From NCBI GenBank assembly GCA_023386455.1, contig JAEWJO010000769.1, positions 1 through 42,320 of the forward strand: 42,320 bases of DNA, written 5' to 3'. Source of the DNA: Pseudomonadota bacterium (lineage in GTDB: Bacteria > Myxococcota_A > Polyangia > Haliangiales > Haliangiaceae). The notes under the pieces were generated by a model, which was given only the letters and a program-made list of their open reading frames with translations, was not told the origin of the DNA and did not search any database. The translations under genes and the position numbers were made by a program. Shown in pieces: positions 23,365 to 31,304 of this stretch (positions are counted from its first letter, which is position 1; each line of letters opens with the position of its first letter).

Positions 23365-25568
23365 GCGGGGGCTCCTCGCGCCGGGCTCTCGCGGAGCCGC
23401 GTCAGGAACGCTGTGGCCCACAGCCGCGGCGTGTCGCGATCGAGTGCCGCGCGAAGTCGCGTGTGCCTGCGCTGGCGCTCGCCGAGCGGCATCGTCAGCG
23501 CGCGGTGGATATCCTCGGCGAGGCCGTCGGCGTGATACGGGTTCGTCAGGATCGCGTCGCCGAGCTGGGCGGCCGCGCCGGCAAACCGGGAGAGCACGAG
23601 CACGCCGGGCGAGGCCGGCGCCTGGGCCGCGACGAACTCCTTGGCGACGAGGTTCATCCCGTCGCGCAGCGGCGTCACGAGGGCGACGTCGGCGGTCCGG
23701 TAGAGCTGCGCGAGCACGCCGTGGTCGTACGAGCGATAGAGGTAGCGGACGGGAACCCAGTCCGCCTCGCCGTAGCGGCCGTTGATGCGCCCGACGAGCT
23801 CCTCGACCTGCTGCCGTAGCTCGGCATACTCGGGCACGTCGATGCGAGAGGGCACCGAGACCTGGACGAAGCTGACCTGGGTGCGCCACTCGGGATGGGT
23901 CTCGAGCAGGCGATCGAACGCGAGCAGGCGCTCGGGGATGCCCTTCGCGTAGTCGAGCCGATCGACGCCGAGCACGAGCCGGCGCTTGCCGAGTGATGCA
24001 CGCAGGCCCTGCACCTCGCGATCGACGATCTCGTCGGAGCTCGGCGCGAATGCTTCCGGGTCGACTCCGATCGGCAGGATGTCGATCGCGGGAATCGACA
24101 TCGTCTCGCCGCGCCGTCGCTCCTGCGCGCGTGCGCAGGCGCGGAAGTTCTCGGCCCACTGCTCGGTGTGGAAGCCGAGGAACGCGAACGCACGCAGCGC
24201 GGTCAGGATCTCGTCGCACCACGGCATCGTCTCGAACACGTCGGGCTGAGGGAACGGGACGTGGAGGAACAGGCCGGCGCGGCCACGGAAGCCGTAGCGG
24301 TGCAGGCGCTGCGCGACGAGCAGCAGGTGGTAATCGTGCACCCAGATGTCACCGTCGGGCGCGGCGAGGCCCGCTGCATACTTCGCGTACTGGTCGTTGA
24401 CCTCGACGTAGGCGTGCCAGTCGCGATCGCGATAGCGCGCGCGGCTGGCAAACCCGTGGAGCAGGGGCCACAGGGCGCGATTGCAGAAGCCGTCGTAGAA
24501 CTCGGTGCGCCACGACGGGCGATAATCGAACGACGCGCGCGACGGCCGGACATCCTCCTCGACGACGAGCGCCGGCGGTGCCTCGTGATCGCGTCCGCTC
24601 CAGCCGAGCCAGACGCTCTCCCGGTCGGCGAGCGCGGGGGCGAGCGCGCTGACGAGCCCGCTGACCTGCTGGCGACGCCCCTCGACGCTGCGAGGTGGCA
24701 CGCGATTGGAGACGACGACGAGCGCAGAGCGAGCGTGCACGAACGGCGTCGTGATGATGTCGAGCGGCGGGGCGGCGGCGTCGCGGCTCTCGCGGGCCGC
24801 GACGATCCACGCGAGGAACGCCCGTACGGCCGCTGGATTCGCCAGCGAGGCGCGAGCGCGCGTCCTGCGGATCCGGTCGTTCCGGACCGTGATCGCGACC
24901 TCGGGCTCGCCGAGGGCAGCGAACATGTCTTCGTCGGTGTCGTCGTCGCCGATCGCGAGCAGGTGTGCACCGGGGACGCGCTCGCGCACCCACGTGACCG
25001 CGCTCGCCTTCGTCGCCGAGCGATGGCGCACCTCGAGCATCTCGACGCCGTCGAGCCGCTCGAACTCGGGATTCGCATCGAGCCACTCGTCGCACGCTCG
25101 CTCGGCCGCAGCGATCACGGCCTCGCGGTGCTCGGCGGAGACGCTGCGCCAGTGGATGCACAGTCCGTGCGACTTGCGCTCGATACGCGTCCCGGGAACG
25201 TCGAGCCCGTGAACGAGCGACGCGGCGAACGTGGCGATCGCAGGCGCACCGTCGACCGGGCCGCACCAGGTTCCAGTGCCGTCGTGGCGCCACAGCCCGT
25301 GCTCGGCGACGCACCACACGGCCGGCACCGCCGCGCGAACGCGCTCTGCAAGCGCCAGCGGACGACCGGTCACGATCACGACGCGAACGCCGGCGCGGTC
25401 GAGCGCCTCGATCAGCTCCATCCCGCCAGCGTCGAGGTTCGCATCCTCGGCCGTCTCGGCGAACGGGACGAGCGTGCCGTCGAAGTCGAGCAGGAGCACG
25501 AGGTTCTCCCGGCGGACTTGCGCCAGCCAGAAGGCCGGATCGAACGGTGCGGGGAGAGGATTTCTCAT
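23361..25568 (-). CDS. otsBA: Trehalose-6-phosphate phosphatase-synthase fusion (OtsB-OtsA order)
   Basis: A 735-residue bifunctional enzyme for trehalose synthesis from UDP-glucose and glucose-6-phosphate. Residues 1-265 are a HAD-type trehalose-6-phosphate phosphatase: nucleophile motif LLLDFDGTL (Asp28, Asp30) and GDDDTDEDMFAAL at 207-219. Residues about 280-735 are a GT20 synthase: VVSNRVP, WLGWSG, NRALWPLLHG, VHDYHLLLV, LHVPFPQPDVFETMPW, GVDRLDYAKGIPERLLAF and VTPLRDGMNLVAKEFVA. All expected catalytic motifs remain in both halves. Known fused enzymes in plants, yeasts and some bacteria carry the synthase first; here the phosphatase is first. A shared operator-like element lies upstream, as at the neighbouring antiporter. 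Confidence 0.92.
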   Translation of the reverse strand: MRNPLPAPFDPAFWLAQVRRENLVLLLDFDGTLVPFAETAEDANLDAGGMELIEALDRAGVRVVIVTGRPLALAERVRAAVPAVWCVAEHGLWRHDGTGTWCGPVDGAPAIATFAASLVHGLDVPGTRIERKSHGLCIHWRSVSAEHREAVIAAAERACDEWLDANPEFERLDGVEMLEVRHRSATKASAVTWVRERVPGAHLLAIGDDDTDEDMFAALGEPEVAITVRNDRIRRTRARASLANPAAVRAFLAWIVAARESRDAAAPPLDIITTPFVHARSALVVVSNRVPPRSVEGRRQQVSGLVSALAPALADRESVWLGWSGRDHEAPPALVVEEDVRPSRASFDYRPSWRTEFYDGFCNRALWPLLHGFASRARYRDRDWHAYVEVNDQYAKYAAGLAAPDGDIWVHDYHLLLVAQRLHRYGFRGRAGLFLHVPFPQPDVFETMPWCDEILTALRAFAFLGFHTEQWAENFRACARAQERRRGETMSIPAIDILPIGVDPEAFAPSSDEIVDREVQGLRASLGKRRLVLGVDRLDYAKGIPERLLAFDRLLETHPEWRTQVSFVQVSVPSRIDVPEYAELRQQVEELVGRINGRYGEADWVPVRYLYRSYDHGVLAQLYRTADVALVTPLRDGMNLVAKEFVAAQAPASPGVLVLSRFAGAAAQLGDAILTNPYHADGLAEDIHRALTMPLGERQRRHTRLRAALDRDTPRLWATAFLTRLRESPARGAPA

Positions 25569-25592
25569 CGGCTTCGGCGACTTACGGCGTTC

Positions 25593-25609
25593 TCGTTTGA
25601 GGTCAAAGC
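25593..25609 (-). promoter_or_regulatory. Operator-like inverted repeat upstream of the trehalose enzyme gene
   Basis: The 17-base string TCGTTTGAGGTCAAAGC (plus strand) contains TTTGA-GG-TCAAA, an inverted repeat, 25 bases before the ATG. The identical 17 bases occur again at 26999-27015 before the antiporter gene, in the same orientation relative to the gene. On the minus strand it includes TTTGACC, which could also serve as a -35 element. Confidence 0.6.
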
Positions 25610-25666
25610 ATACGAGAAGACGGACACCGTGATGACGCGTTCACGGCGGCCGGCCGCGAGCACATT

Positions 25667-26974
25667 TCAGTGCTCGGTCGCGAAGTTACGTGGCGCGCGC
25701 TTGCCCGCCTCTCCGCTGCGAACGAGGCTCATGCGAAGGAGCAGGGGCGCGATCAGCTGGTTGACGCCGACGACGCTCAGCAGGAGCACGGCCGCGGGCT
25801 GGCCGAAGCTCGGGAAGTTCTTCTGGATGACGACGACCAGCGCGAGCGAGAGGCCCGCCTGGGGCACGAGGCCGGTCCAGCCAAAGCGCGTCACCGACGG
25901 ATCGGCGTGCGTGCGTTCGCACGCGAACCTGCAACCGACGTAGAACACCCCGGCGCGCACGCCTGCGATGAGGGCGACCGGCACGAGCGTCGCCCACAGC
26001 ATGTAGAGGTCGAGCTTGCTGCCGGCGAGCGCGAAGAACACGAGGAACACCGGCAACTCGGCGGCCTCGAAGTTGTGGAGCAGCGCATTGGCATCGGACT
26101 TCGAGAAGTTCCGTAGCCACAGGCCGGCGGTCATCATGACGACGAGCGGGTCGAGGTGGATGCGCGCGCCGATCTCTGCAACGACGACGCAGACGAGCAG
26201 CGCGAACAGCGACGCGCCGCCGCCGCGCACGGATCGCAGGAACACGCCGATCAGGACGCCGATCGCGACACCGAACGCCATCGAGCCCAGCAGCTCCCAC
26301 GCGATCTCGAGCGTCGTTGCCGCGACGTCGATCGTGCCACCGAACAGCGCGCCCGTGATCGCGGCGACGACCGAGTAGATGATGATGACGACGAGGTCGG
26401 CGACGACGACGGTGGCGAGCACGAGGCGGCTGAGCGGACCCTCGGCGCGGGTCTCCGCGAGCAGCGCCATCACGACCGACGGTGACTGCGCGGACAGCGC
26501 GACCGCGACGACGCCGCAGACCGCGAAGCTCTGCACCGTCGTCATCTCGTCGAACATCGGCAGCATCGGCCGCAGCAGGAACAGGATGCCGGTCAAGATC
26601 ACCATCGCGACGAAGATCCCGTAGAACGTGATCGACCGGAGCGTCCTGAGGAGCGGCCGCACGCGCGCGAGGTCGAGCTCGCCGCCGGCGGTCAGGCCGA
26701 GCACGCAGGTCGCGACGCCGTTGACGATCCGCAGCGAGCCCGCCATCTCGTGGGTCACCAGCTCGAGCACGAACGGGCCGGCAAACACGCCCGCGAGCAG
26801 GTAGCCGGTGAGCCGTGGCAGGCGGAGGCGGCTGCCGAGGCGGCCGCAGAAGTACGCGACGAGCAGCAGGTAGCCAAACGCGAGCTCGGTGCCGCCGTTC
26901 GCGGGGTCCACGCCCAACGTCTGCGTGACCTGCATGAGCCCCGTCAGCGCGAGCAGGATCAGGACCTCGATCAT
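25667..26974 (-). CDS. Cation:proton antiporter (CPA2/KefB-type)
   Basis: A 435-residue inner-membrane protein with about 12-13 hydrophobic helices. Segments such as LGSRLRLPRLTGYLLAGVFAGP, TCVLGLTAGGELDL, FAVCGVVAVALSAQSPSVVMALLAE and VVVADLVVIIIYSVV fit the Na+/H+ exchanger (CPA2) fold; LPRLTGYLLAGVFAGP is the family's typical second-helix motif. No C-terminal TrkA-N domain is present, unlike full KefB/KefC. The exported ion is likely Na+ or K+, undetermined. It is upstream of the trehalose enzyme on the same strand, separated by about 100 bases, and has its own promoter-like elements. Confidence 0.85.
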   Translation of the reverse strand: MIEVLILLALTGLMQVTQTLGVDPANGGTELAFGYLLLVAYFCGRLGSRLRLPRLTGYLLAGVFAGPFVLELVTHEMAGSLRIVNGVATCVLGLTAGGELDLARVRPLLRTLRSITFYGIFVAMVILTGILFLLRPMLPMFDEMTTVQSFAVCGVVAVALSAQSPSVVMALLAETRAEGPLSRLVLATVVVADLVVIIIYSVVAAITGALFGGTIDVAATTLEIAWELLGSMAFGVAIGVLIGVFLRSVRGGGASLFALLVCVVVAEIGARIHLDPLVVMMTAGLWLRNFSKSDANALLHNFEAAELPVFLVFFALAGSKLDLYMLWATLVPVALIAGVRAGVFYVGCRFACERTHADPSVTRFGWTGLVPQAGLSLALVVVIQKNFPSFGQPAAVLLLSVVGVNQLIAPLLLRMSLVRSGEAGKRAPRNFATEH

Positions 26975-26976
26975 CA

Positions 26977-26992
26977 GGTGTTACGTAACACC
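26977..26992. promoter_or_regulatory. 16-bp perfect palindrome just upstream of the antiporter start
   Basis: GGTGTTACGTAACACC is its own reverse complement and ends two bases before the antiporter start codon (26972-26974). Its position, overlapping where the ribosome would bind, suits a repressor operator of TetR or similar type. No good Shine-Dalgarno is visible besides it. Confidence 0.6.
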
Positions 26993-26998
26993 ACCAGA

Positions 26999-27015
26999 TC
27001 GTTTGAGGTCAAAGC
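26999..27015 (-). promoter_or_regulatory. Second copy of the operator-like 17-base element, upstream of the antiporter
   Basis: Identical 17 bases to 25593-25609 (TTTGA-GG-TCAAA core), 25 bases before the antiporter start, the same distance and orientation as at the trehalose gene. Further out both copies are followed by GAGAAGA-like sequence, so similarity extends slightly beyond the core. Confidence 0.6.
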
Positions 27016-27143
27016 GTTTTGCGCGAGAAGAGGGCGGGCCCCCGCTGGCAGGTGGTTTGACCAAGAGGAGAGGCGTCCACCCGCTTGCCCCAGGGATGCG
27101 GAGGCCCGCGCCGATCTGGATGACGGCGGCCGCGTACAAACGT

Positions 27144-28895
27144 TCAGGGGCTGCTGCGCGCCCCGGCGGTCGACCTGCGCCGGCCCTCGAGGTCGCGGAC
27201 CTTGGCCTCGGCGGCATCGCGCTCGCTGATCGCCGTATCTAGCTCCTTTTGCATGGCGTCACGCTCGACCCGTGCGGCCTCGCGCTCGCGGCGGAGCCGG
27301 TCGCGCTCCTTGGCCGCCCGCTCGGCTTCCCGGCGGGTCTCGATGACGAGCTTCTCGAGCGCCGCTTTGGCCTCGTTCGCGGTCCGGCGGTCGCGCCGCG
27401 CCGCCTCGAGCTGCTCGACGATCGCGCGCGTCTCGGCCGTCGCGTGCCGGAGCTCCTGCTCCTTGGCTTCGAGCAGCGCCCCGTGCGCCTTGCGGTCCTC
27501 GTCGATCGTCTGCTCGAGGGTCGCGAGGTTCTCGCGCTCGGCGCGCAGCTTCTCCTGGGTGTCGTGCAGGTTCGTCCGTGCGCGGTCGACACTCTGCCGG
27601 AGGGCCGACTCCTCCGCCTTGCGGTGCCTCACCTCGAGGTCGAGCACGCGTCGCTCGTCGCGCAGCTGCTCGACGGTGACGTGGGTGCCGACCGCGATCG
27701 CGGTGATCGCGAACGTGACGAGCCCGGTCAGCGCCAGCTGCGGGTTGCGCCGGCACCACAGCCCGAACCGCGACAGGCGCGAGCGGTCGATCGAGGTCGG
27801 ACGCCTCGCGAGGTAGGCCTCGAGCTCGTGTGCGAGCGCCGCGGCGGTCGCGTAGCGGCTCGCGGGATCGATCGACATCGTCTTCTCGATCACGCGCCGG
27901 AGTCGCGCCGGGATGCGCTGGCCATCGCGCGTTCGCTCGAGCGTCGGCGGATGCTCGTCGGAGGCGGCGACCTCCCACGCGGTACGGTCGGCCCGCGCGA
28001 GCCACGGCGGGCGCCCGGCGAGCAGGTCGTACGCGATCGCGCCGAGACCCCACACGTCGATCGAGACGAGGATCGCGCGGTCGACGGCAGCGCGTGAATC
28101 GAGCGTGAGCGGGAGCCCGCGCGCCTGCTCCGGCGCCATGAACTCCGGTGTGCCGCGCACGCTGAGCGGACCCGACGGACCGCCCTTCAGCAGCGTGATC
28201 GCCGGCTGCGCGACGTCGGCGTTGTCGCCGCTGACCGCGAGACCGAAATCGGCGATACGCGCGCGCCGCGAGATCGGCGTGACGAGCACGTTCTTCGGCT
28301 TGAGATCGCGATGGAAGACGTTGCGAAGGTGCGCGTCGTGGACGCCGCACGCGACCTGCATCACCCAGCGCGCGACCTCGTCGATGCTGCGCGGCCGGGT
28401 CGCCGATGCCGCGGTCCCTCGCACGACCTCGCCCTTGTCGGGGTCGTACTCGCCGACGAGCTCCATGACGATGTACGGGTGCGCATCGCCATGGTTGACG
28501 TCGAGGACGCGTACCACGTGATCGGAGATGACATCGCTCGCGGCGCGCGCCTCGGCGAGCACCTGGTCGAGCGCCTCGGACTCGTCGCGATGAAAGACCT
28601 TGATCGCGACGTTGCGGCCGAGCCGGCGGTCGTACGCGCGCCACACCGATGCGGTCGCGCCGCGATCGAGCCGGACGTTCAGCTCGTAGCGCTCGTCGGC
28701 GGTGTCGCCGAGCGAGGGTGGGCTGCCGTCGAGCTCGGGCCCGTTCTTCTCGGAGTGCAGCCACAGCAGGGCCTGTGCGCGGATCGACGGGTCGCTCGGA
28801 AACTCGGCGGCGAGACGGTTGGCCCACTCCTTGGCCGGTCGGGTCGCAAGTCGTGCGAGCACGTCACGGACGCGCCCGTCGCTCACCGCGCTCAC
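27144..28895 (-). CDS. Ser/Thr protein kinase with transmembrane helix and long coiled coil
   Basis: A 583-residue Hanks-type kinase. It has a helical N-terminus (1-65), a kinase domain (about 68-365), one membrane helix (385-405) and a continuous coiled coil (about 408-575) that should lie outside the cytoplasm. Catalytic residues are present: VAIK Lys99, HRDLKPKN with Asp197, DFG at 216-218 and MAPEQ. The Gly-rich loop is weak (LDRGATASVW). The GTG at 28893-28895 overlaps the stop of the upstream sigma-like gene by four bases (GTGA); no better start exists. Coupled sigma-like factor plus kinase pairs are a recurring arrangement in myxobacteria, suggesting that kinase and transcription factor act together. 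Confidence 0.88.
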   Translation of the reverse strand: MSAVSDGRVRDVLARLATRPAKEWANRLAAEFPSDPSIRAQALLWLHSEKNGPELDGSPPSLGDTADERYELNVRLDRGATASVWRAYDRRLGRNVAIKVFHRDESEALDQVLAEARAASDVISDHVVRVLDVNHGDAHPYIVMELVGEYDPDKGEVVRGTAASATRPRSIDEVARWVMQVACGVHDAHLRNVFHRDLKPKNVLVTPISRRARIADFGLAVSGDNADVAQPAITLLKGGPSGPLSVRGTPEFMAPEQARGLPLTLDSRAAVDRAILVSIDVWGLGAIAYDLLAGRPPWLARADRTAWEVAASDEHPPTLERTRDGQRIPARLRRVIEKTMSIDPASRYATAAALAHELEAYLARRPTSIDRSRLSRFGLWCRRNPQLALTGLVTFAITAIAVGTHVTVEQLRDERRVLDLEVRHRKAEESALRQSVDRARTNLHDTQEKLRAERENLATLEQTIDEDRKAHGALLEAKEQELRHATAETRAIVEQLEAARRDRRTANEAKAALEKLVIETRREAERAAKERDRLRREREAARVERDAMQKELDTAISERDAAEAKVRDLEGRRRSTAGARSSP

Positions 28896-29479
28896 GACGG
28901 AGGACCTCCGATACCGGCCTCGATTCCCTGCAGCACGACGAGGTAGTTCGTGCCGTCGAGGATCCGCTTGTTCGCCGCGCCGAGCGAGATGCCGAGCTGG
29001 GTCGCGATCTGCCGCTGGGTCATCCCGGAGACATGCAGTCGCAGCGCGCGGCCGATCTGCGCCGCGTTCGTGACCGGGATCCGGATCCGCGGATCGATCT
29101 TGCCCTGCTCGAGCTCGTCGATCCGCGCCTCGATCCACGTGCGCAGCTCGGCCGCCTCGATGATGTCGACGAGCGTCGCCTCGTCGGGAATCGTCAGCAA
29201 CTCCGCGGGGAGCTCCTCCTGATCGCCGCGCCTGCGCAGCTGATCGAACCGGTCGAGGATGAACCGGCGGACGCTCTCGCCGATGTGGCGCTCCTCCGGC
29301 GGGAGCTGCTTCAGGCGCTCCCACTCACCGCTCTGCAGCCACCGCGCGACGAGTGCACCGAGGATGTCACGCGTGCTGTAGGACCCGCGGTAGTTCATCG
29401 AGCTCTTGACCTTCCGGATGATGCGCTCGAACTGGGCGGCCATCTGGTCGTCGCTGGTGTTCTCGGCGCGCTCGGACAT
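28892..29479 (-). CDS. Sigma-70-like (ECF-type) transcription factor partnered with a kinase
   Basis: A 195-residue protein. The C-terminal 45 residues, ALRLHVSGMTQRQIATQLGISLGAANKRI and beyond, form a helix-turn-helix with region-4-like spacing. The N-terminal part is helical (FERIIRKVKSSMNYRGSYSTRDILGALVARWLQSGEWERL) and loosely fits a region 2, though a clear region 2 promoter-melting motif is not seen. The assignment as an atypical sigma factor rather than a plain HTH regulator is tentative. Its stop overlaps the kinase start (GTGA). It is divergent from the Pal-like lipoprotein gene with a 104-base gap containing TTTGT-TC-ACAAA. Confidence 0.7.
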   Translation of the reverse strand: MSERAENTSDDQMAAQFERIIRKVKSSMNYRGSYSTRDILGALVARWLQSGEWERLKQLPPEERHIGESVRRFILDRFDQLRRRGDQEELPAELLTIPDEATLVDIIEAAELRTWIEARIDELEQGKIDPRIRIPVTNAAQIGRALRLHVSGMTQRQIATQLGISLGAANKRILDGTNYLVVLQGIEAGIGGPPS

Positions 29480-29527
29480 CGGTCAAGGTGCACCGGCGTC
29501 CGTGATCGAGGACGACCGGCAAGTTCC

Positions 29528-29539
29528 TTTGTTCACAAA
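29528..29539. promoter_or_regulatory. Short inverted repeat in the sigma-like/Pal divergent intergenic region
   Basis: TTTGT-TC-ACAAA sits about midway in the 104 bases between the two divergent genes and is the only AT-rich stretch there (TTCCTTTGTTCACAAACC followed by ATACATCATG). It may be part of a promoter or an operator. The arms are only five bases, so chance is possible. Confidence 0.35.
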
Positions 29540-29583
29540 CCATACATCATGAACGCGGGCGCGTTGTCCGCGTCTTCGTCGGC

Positions 29584-30123
29584 ATGAAGAGCTTCACACT
29601 TCCATCCTTGATGTTCGCAGCATCATTGGTAGCTTGCGGCGGCGGGGCCAAGAAGCAGGCCCCCGTGACCCCGGCGAAGACCTCGCAGGCGGGGCCTGCG
29701 GCGTCCACGACCGCGCCGAAGGTAGCGACCGCGAGCCCGACGCTCGGCGTCGATGGCGACCTCGCGGCCAAGTGCAAGCTTCAGTTCGCCAATGTCGAGG
29801 CGGCTCCGAAGTTCGCGTACGACGACACCGACCTCCTGCCGGCGGACCGCGACATCCTGCAGCAGATCGCGAACTGCCTGATGCGCGGTCCGCTGCAAGG
29901 TCGCAACGTGCAGCTCGTCGGCCGCGCGGATCCTCGCGGCACCGAGGAGTACAACCTCGGCCTCGGCACGCGACGCGCGGAGACCGTGCGCTCGTACCTC
30001 CAGCGGCTCGGCGTTCCCGCGGCGCGCCTCTCGCCGGCGACGCGCGGCGACCTCGACGCGAGCGGCACCGACGAGACCTCGTTTCGGCGCGATCGCCGCG
30101 TCGATCTGAAGCTCGTCAACTGA
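29584..30123 (+). CDS. OmpA/Pal-family lipoprotein
   Basis: A 179-residue lipoprotein with lipobox VAC (Cys18), then a disordered A/T/P-rich linker to about residue 58 and an OmpA-like peptidoglycan-binding domain. The domain motifs are VGRADPRGTEEYNLGLGTRRAETVRSYLQRLGV and a terminal RDRRVDLKLV, close to the Pal consensus; the DAP-binding Asp and Arg positions appear kept. It would tether the outer membrane to the cell wall. No tolB or tol genes are adjacent. It is two bases from the following sensor gene, so they may form an operon. Confidence 0.88.
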   Translation: MKSFTLPSLMFAASLVACGGGAKKQAPVTPAKTSQAGPAASTTAPKVATASPTLGVDGDLAAKCKLQFANVEAAPKFAYDDTDLLPADRDILQQIANCLMRGPLQGRNVQLVGRADPRGTEEYNLGLGTRRAETVRSYLQRLGVPAARLSPATRGDLDASGTDETSFRRDRRVDLKLVN

Positions 30124-30125
30124 GC

Positions 30126-31181
30126 ATGAAGGCACACCAGCTCGGCAGCCGGTTGCTCGCGGGTCATCTCGCGATCGCCCTCGTGGTCGTCCTGAGTGCG
30201 GTGACCGCACTCGTCGCGCTCGGATCGGCAATCCGGCGCACAGAGCGCACGACGGCAATCGAAGATCGACTCGCACGGATCGCCGAGATCAGGGCCGACA
30301 CGCGCGAGATGGCGCTGTCGGCGCGCCCCATCCTGCTGAGCGGCAACCAGCAGGAGCGGCAGCGCGTGCTCGCGATCGACGCGGCACTCGCCGCCAAGCG
30401 CGACGTGCTGTGGACGGACATCTCGTATCCGTCCGAGTGGGTCGCGGCGCTCGACGATTACGCGACGGTGCTCGCCGACGAGATGGGGAGAGGGGAGCGC
30501 GGTGTCGTCGCGCTCGCTCGATTCGAGGTCGAGCTCCAGCACGCGCGCAACGAGCTGGAGAGTGCATTCGAGCCGCTCGTCGCGGGACAGCGACGTGCAC
30601 TCGATCGCGCACGGACCTCGGTCACGCTCGCGCGTGGCGCGCAGTGGACGGTGCTCGCGGCCTCCATGCTCGCGCTCGGTCTCCTCGTCGCGCTCGGCTA
30701 CGCCGCCCGCCGGCTCGCGATGCACGCGACGCCCGCCGGGCCGCCGGTCCCGCGCGCGGCCGAGCTCGAGCGCACGATCCACGGCGAGCCGATCGACGTG
30801 CTCTCCCTCGTCGACCGCGTCACGAACGCCTACCAGTCACGCCGGCCGTACGGTGTGCCTCGCATCCGGTTCGAGGCGCGGATGGGCCTCGTCGTCCACG
30901 GCACACCCGACCGCGTCGCGCGCGTGCTCGCGAGACTCGTCGCGCTCGCCGACGCCGAGGCGCGTGTCGCCAGCGAGATCGTGATCTACACGGCCGCGCG
31001 GCTCGGCCACGTCCGGTTGACCGTTCGCTGCGAGGTCGCGCCCCACTCGGCGCTGCCGCCCGAGTCAGACCTCCGCGAGTGCCGCGACCTGCTCGCCGGC
31101 CTCGGAGGCGCGTGCGGCGTCGAGCAGCGCGGCGACCTCCGCGCGTACTGGTTCACGCTGCCGGCCGCGCCGATGTCGTGA
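30126..31181 (+). CDS. Membrane sensor protein with degenerate HATPase-like C-terminus (first of tandem pair)
   Basis: A 351-residue protein. Residues 11-34 and 173-194 are membrane helices that flank a 140-residue helical extracytoplasmic domain resembling a four-helix-bundle sensor (IEDRLARIAEIRADTREMALSARPILLSGNQ...). The cytoplasmic part (200-351) has the order of a histidine-kinase ATPase domain, with a closing GLGGACGVEQRGDLRAYWFTLP like a G2 box, but the H-box, N-box and G1 motifs are not recognisable. It is likely a pseudokinase or signalling adaptor. It starts two bases after the Pal stop. The next gene is a paralogue of its first 200 residues. Confidence 0.7.
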   Translation: MKAHQLGSRLLAGHLAIALVVVLSAVTALVALGSAIRRTERTTAIEDRLARIAEIRADTREMALSARPILLSGNQQERQRVLAIDAALAAKRDVLWTDISYPSEWVAALDDYATVLADEMGRGERGVVALARFEVELQHARNELESAFEPLVAGQRRALDRARTSVTLARGAQWTVLAASMLALGLLVALGYAARRLAMHATPAGPPVPRAAELERTIHGEPIDVLSLVDRVTNAYQSRRPYGVPRIRFEARMGLVVHGTPDRVARVLARLVALADAEARVASEIVIYTAARLGHVRLTVRCEVAPHSALPPESDLRECRDLLAGLGGACGVEQRGDLRAYWFTLPAAPMS

Positions 31182-31246
31182 GGTCTCGCGATGTCGTGAG
31201 GTCTCGCGATCTCGTGATGTCTCACGTCGTGATGTCGTGATCTCGG
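31172..31246 (+). repeat. Tandem 18-bp repeats spanning the sensor gene's stop codon
   Basis: The unit GATGTCGTGAGGTCTCGC occurs twice exactly (31172-31189, 31190-31207), then as a diverged copy (GATCTCGTGATGTCTCAC, 31208-31225) and remnants to about 31246. The first copy contains the gene's TGA. Because 18 is a multiple of three, each copy restores an in-frame TGA, so the stop is reiterated. Confidence 0.85.
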
Positions 31247-31304
31247 ACGCTTAGCCGCACCGCTGAACACACCCGCGCCAGCGCCGTCTTCGCTTGGGGA
31301 CCCC

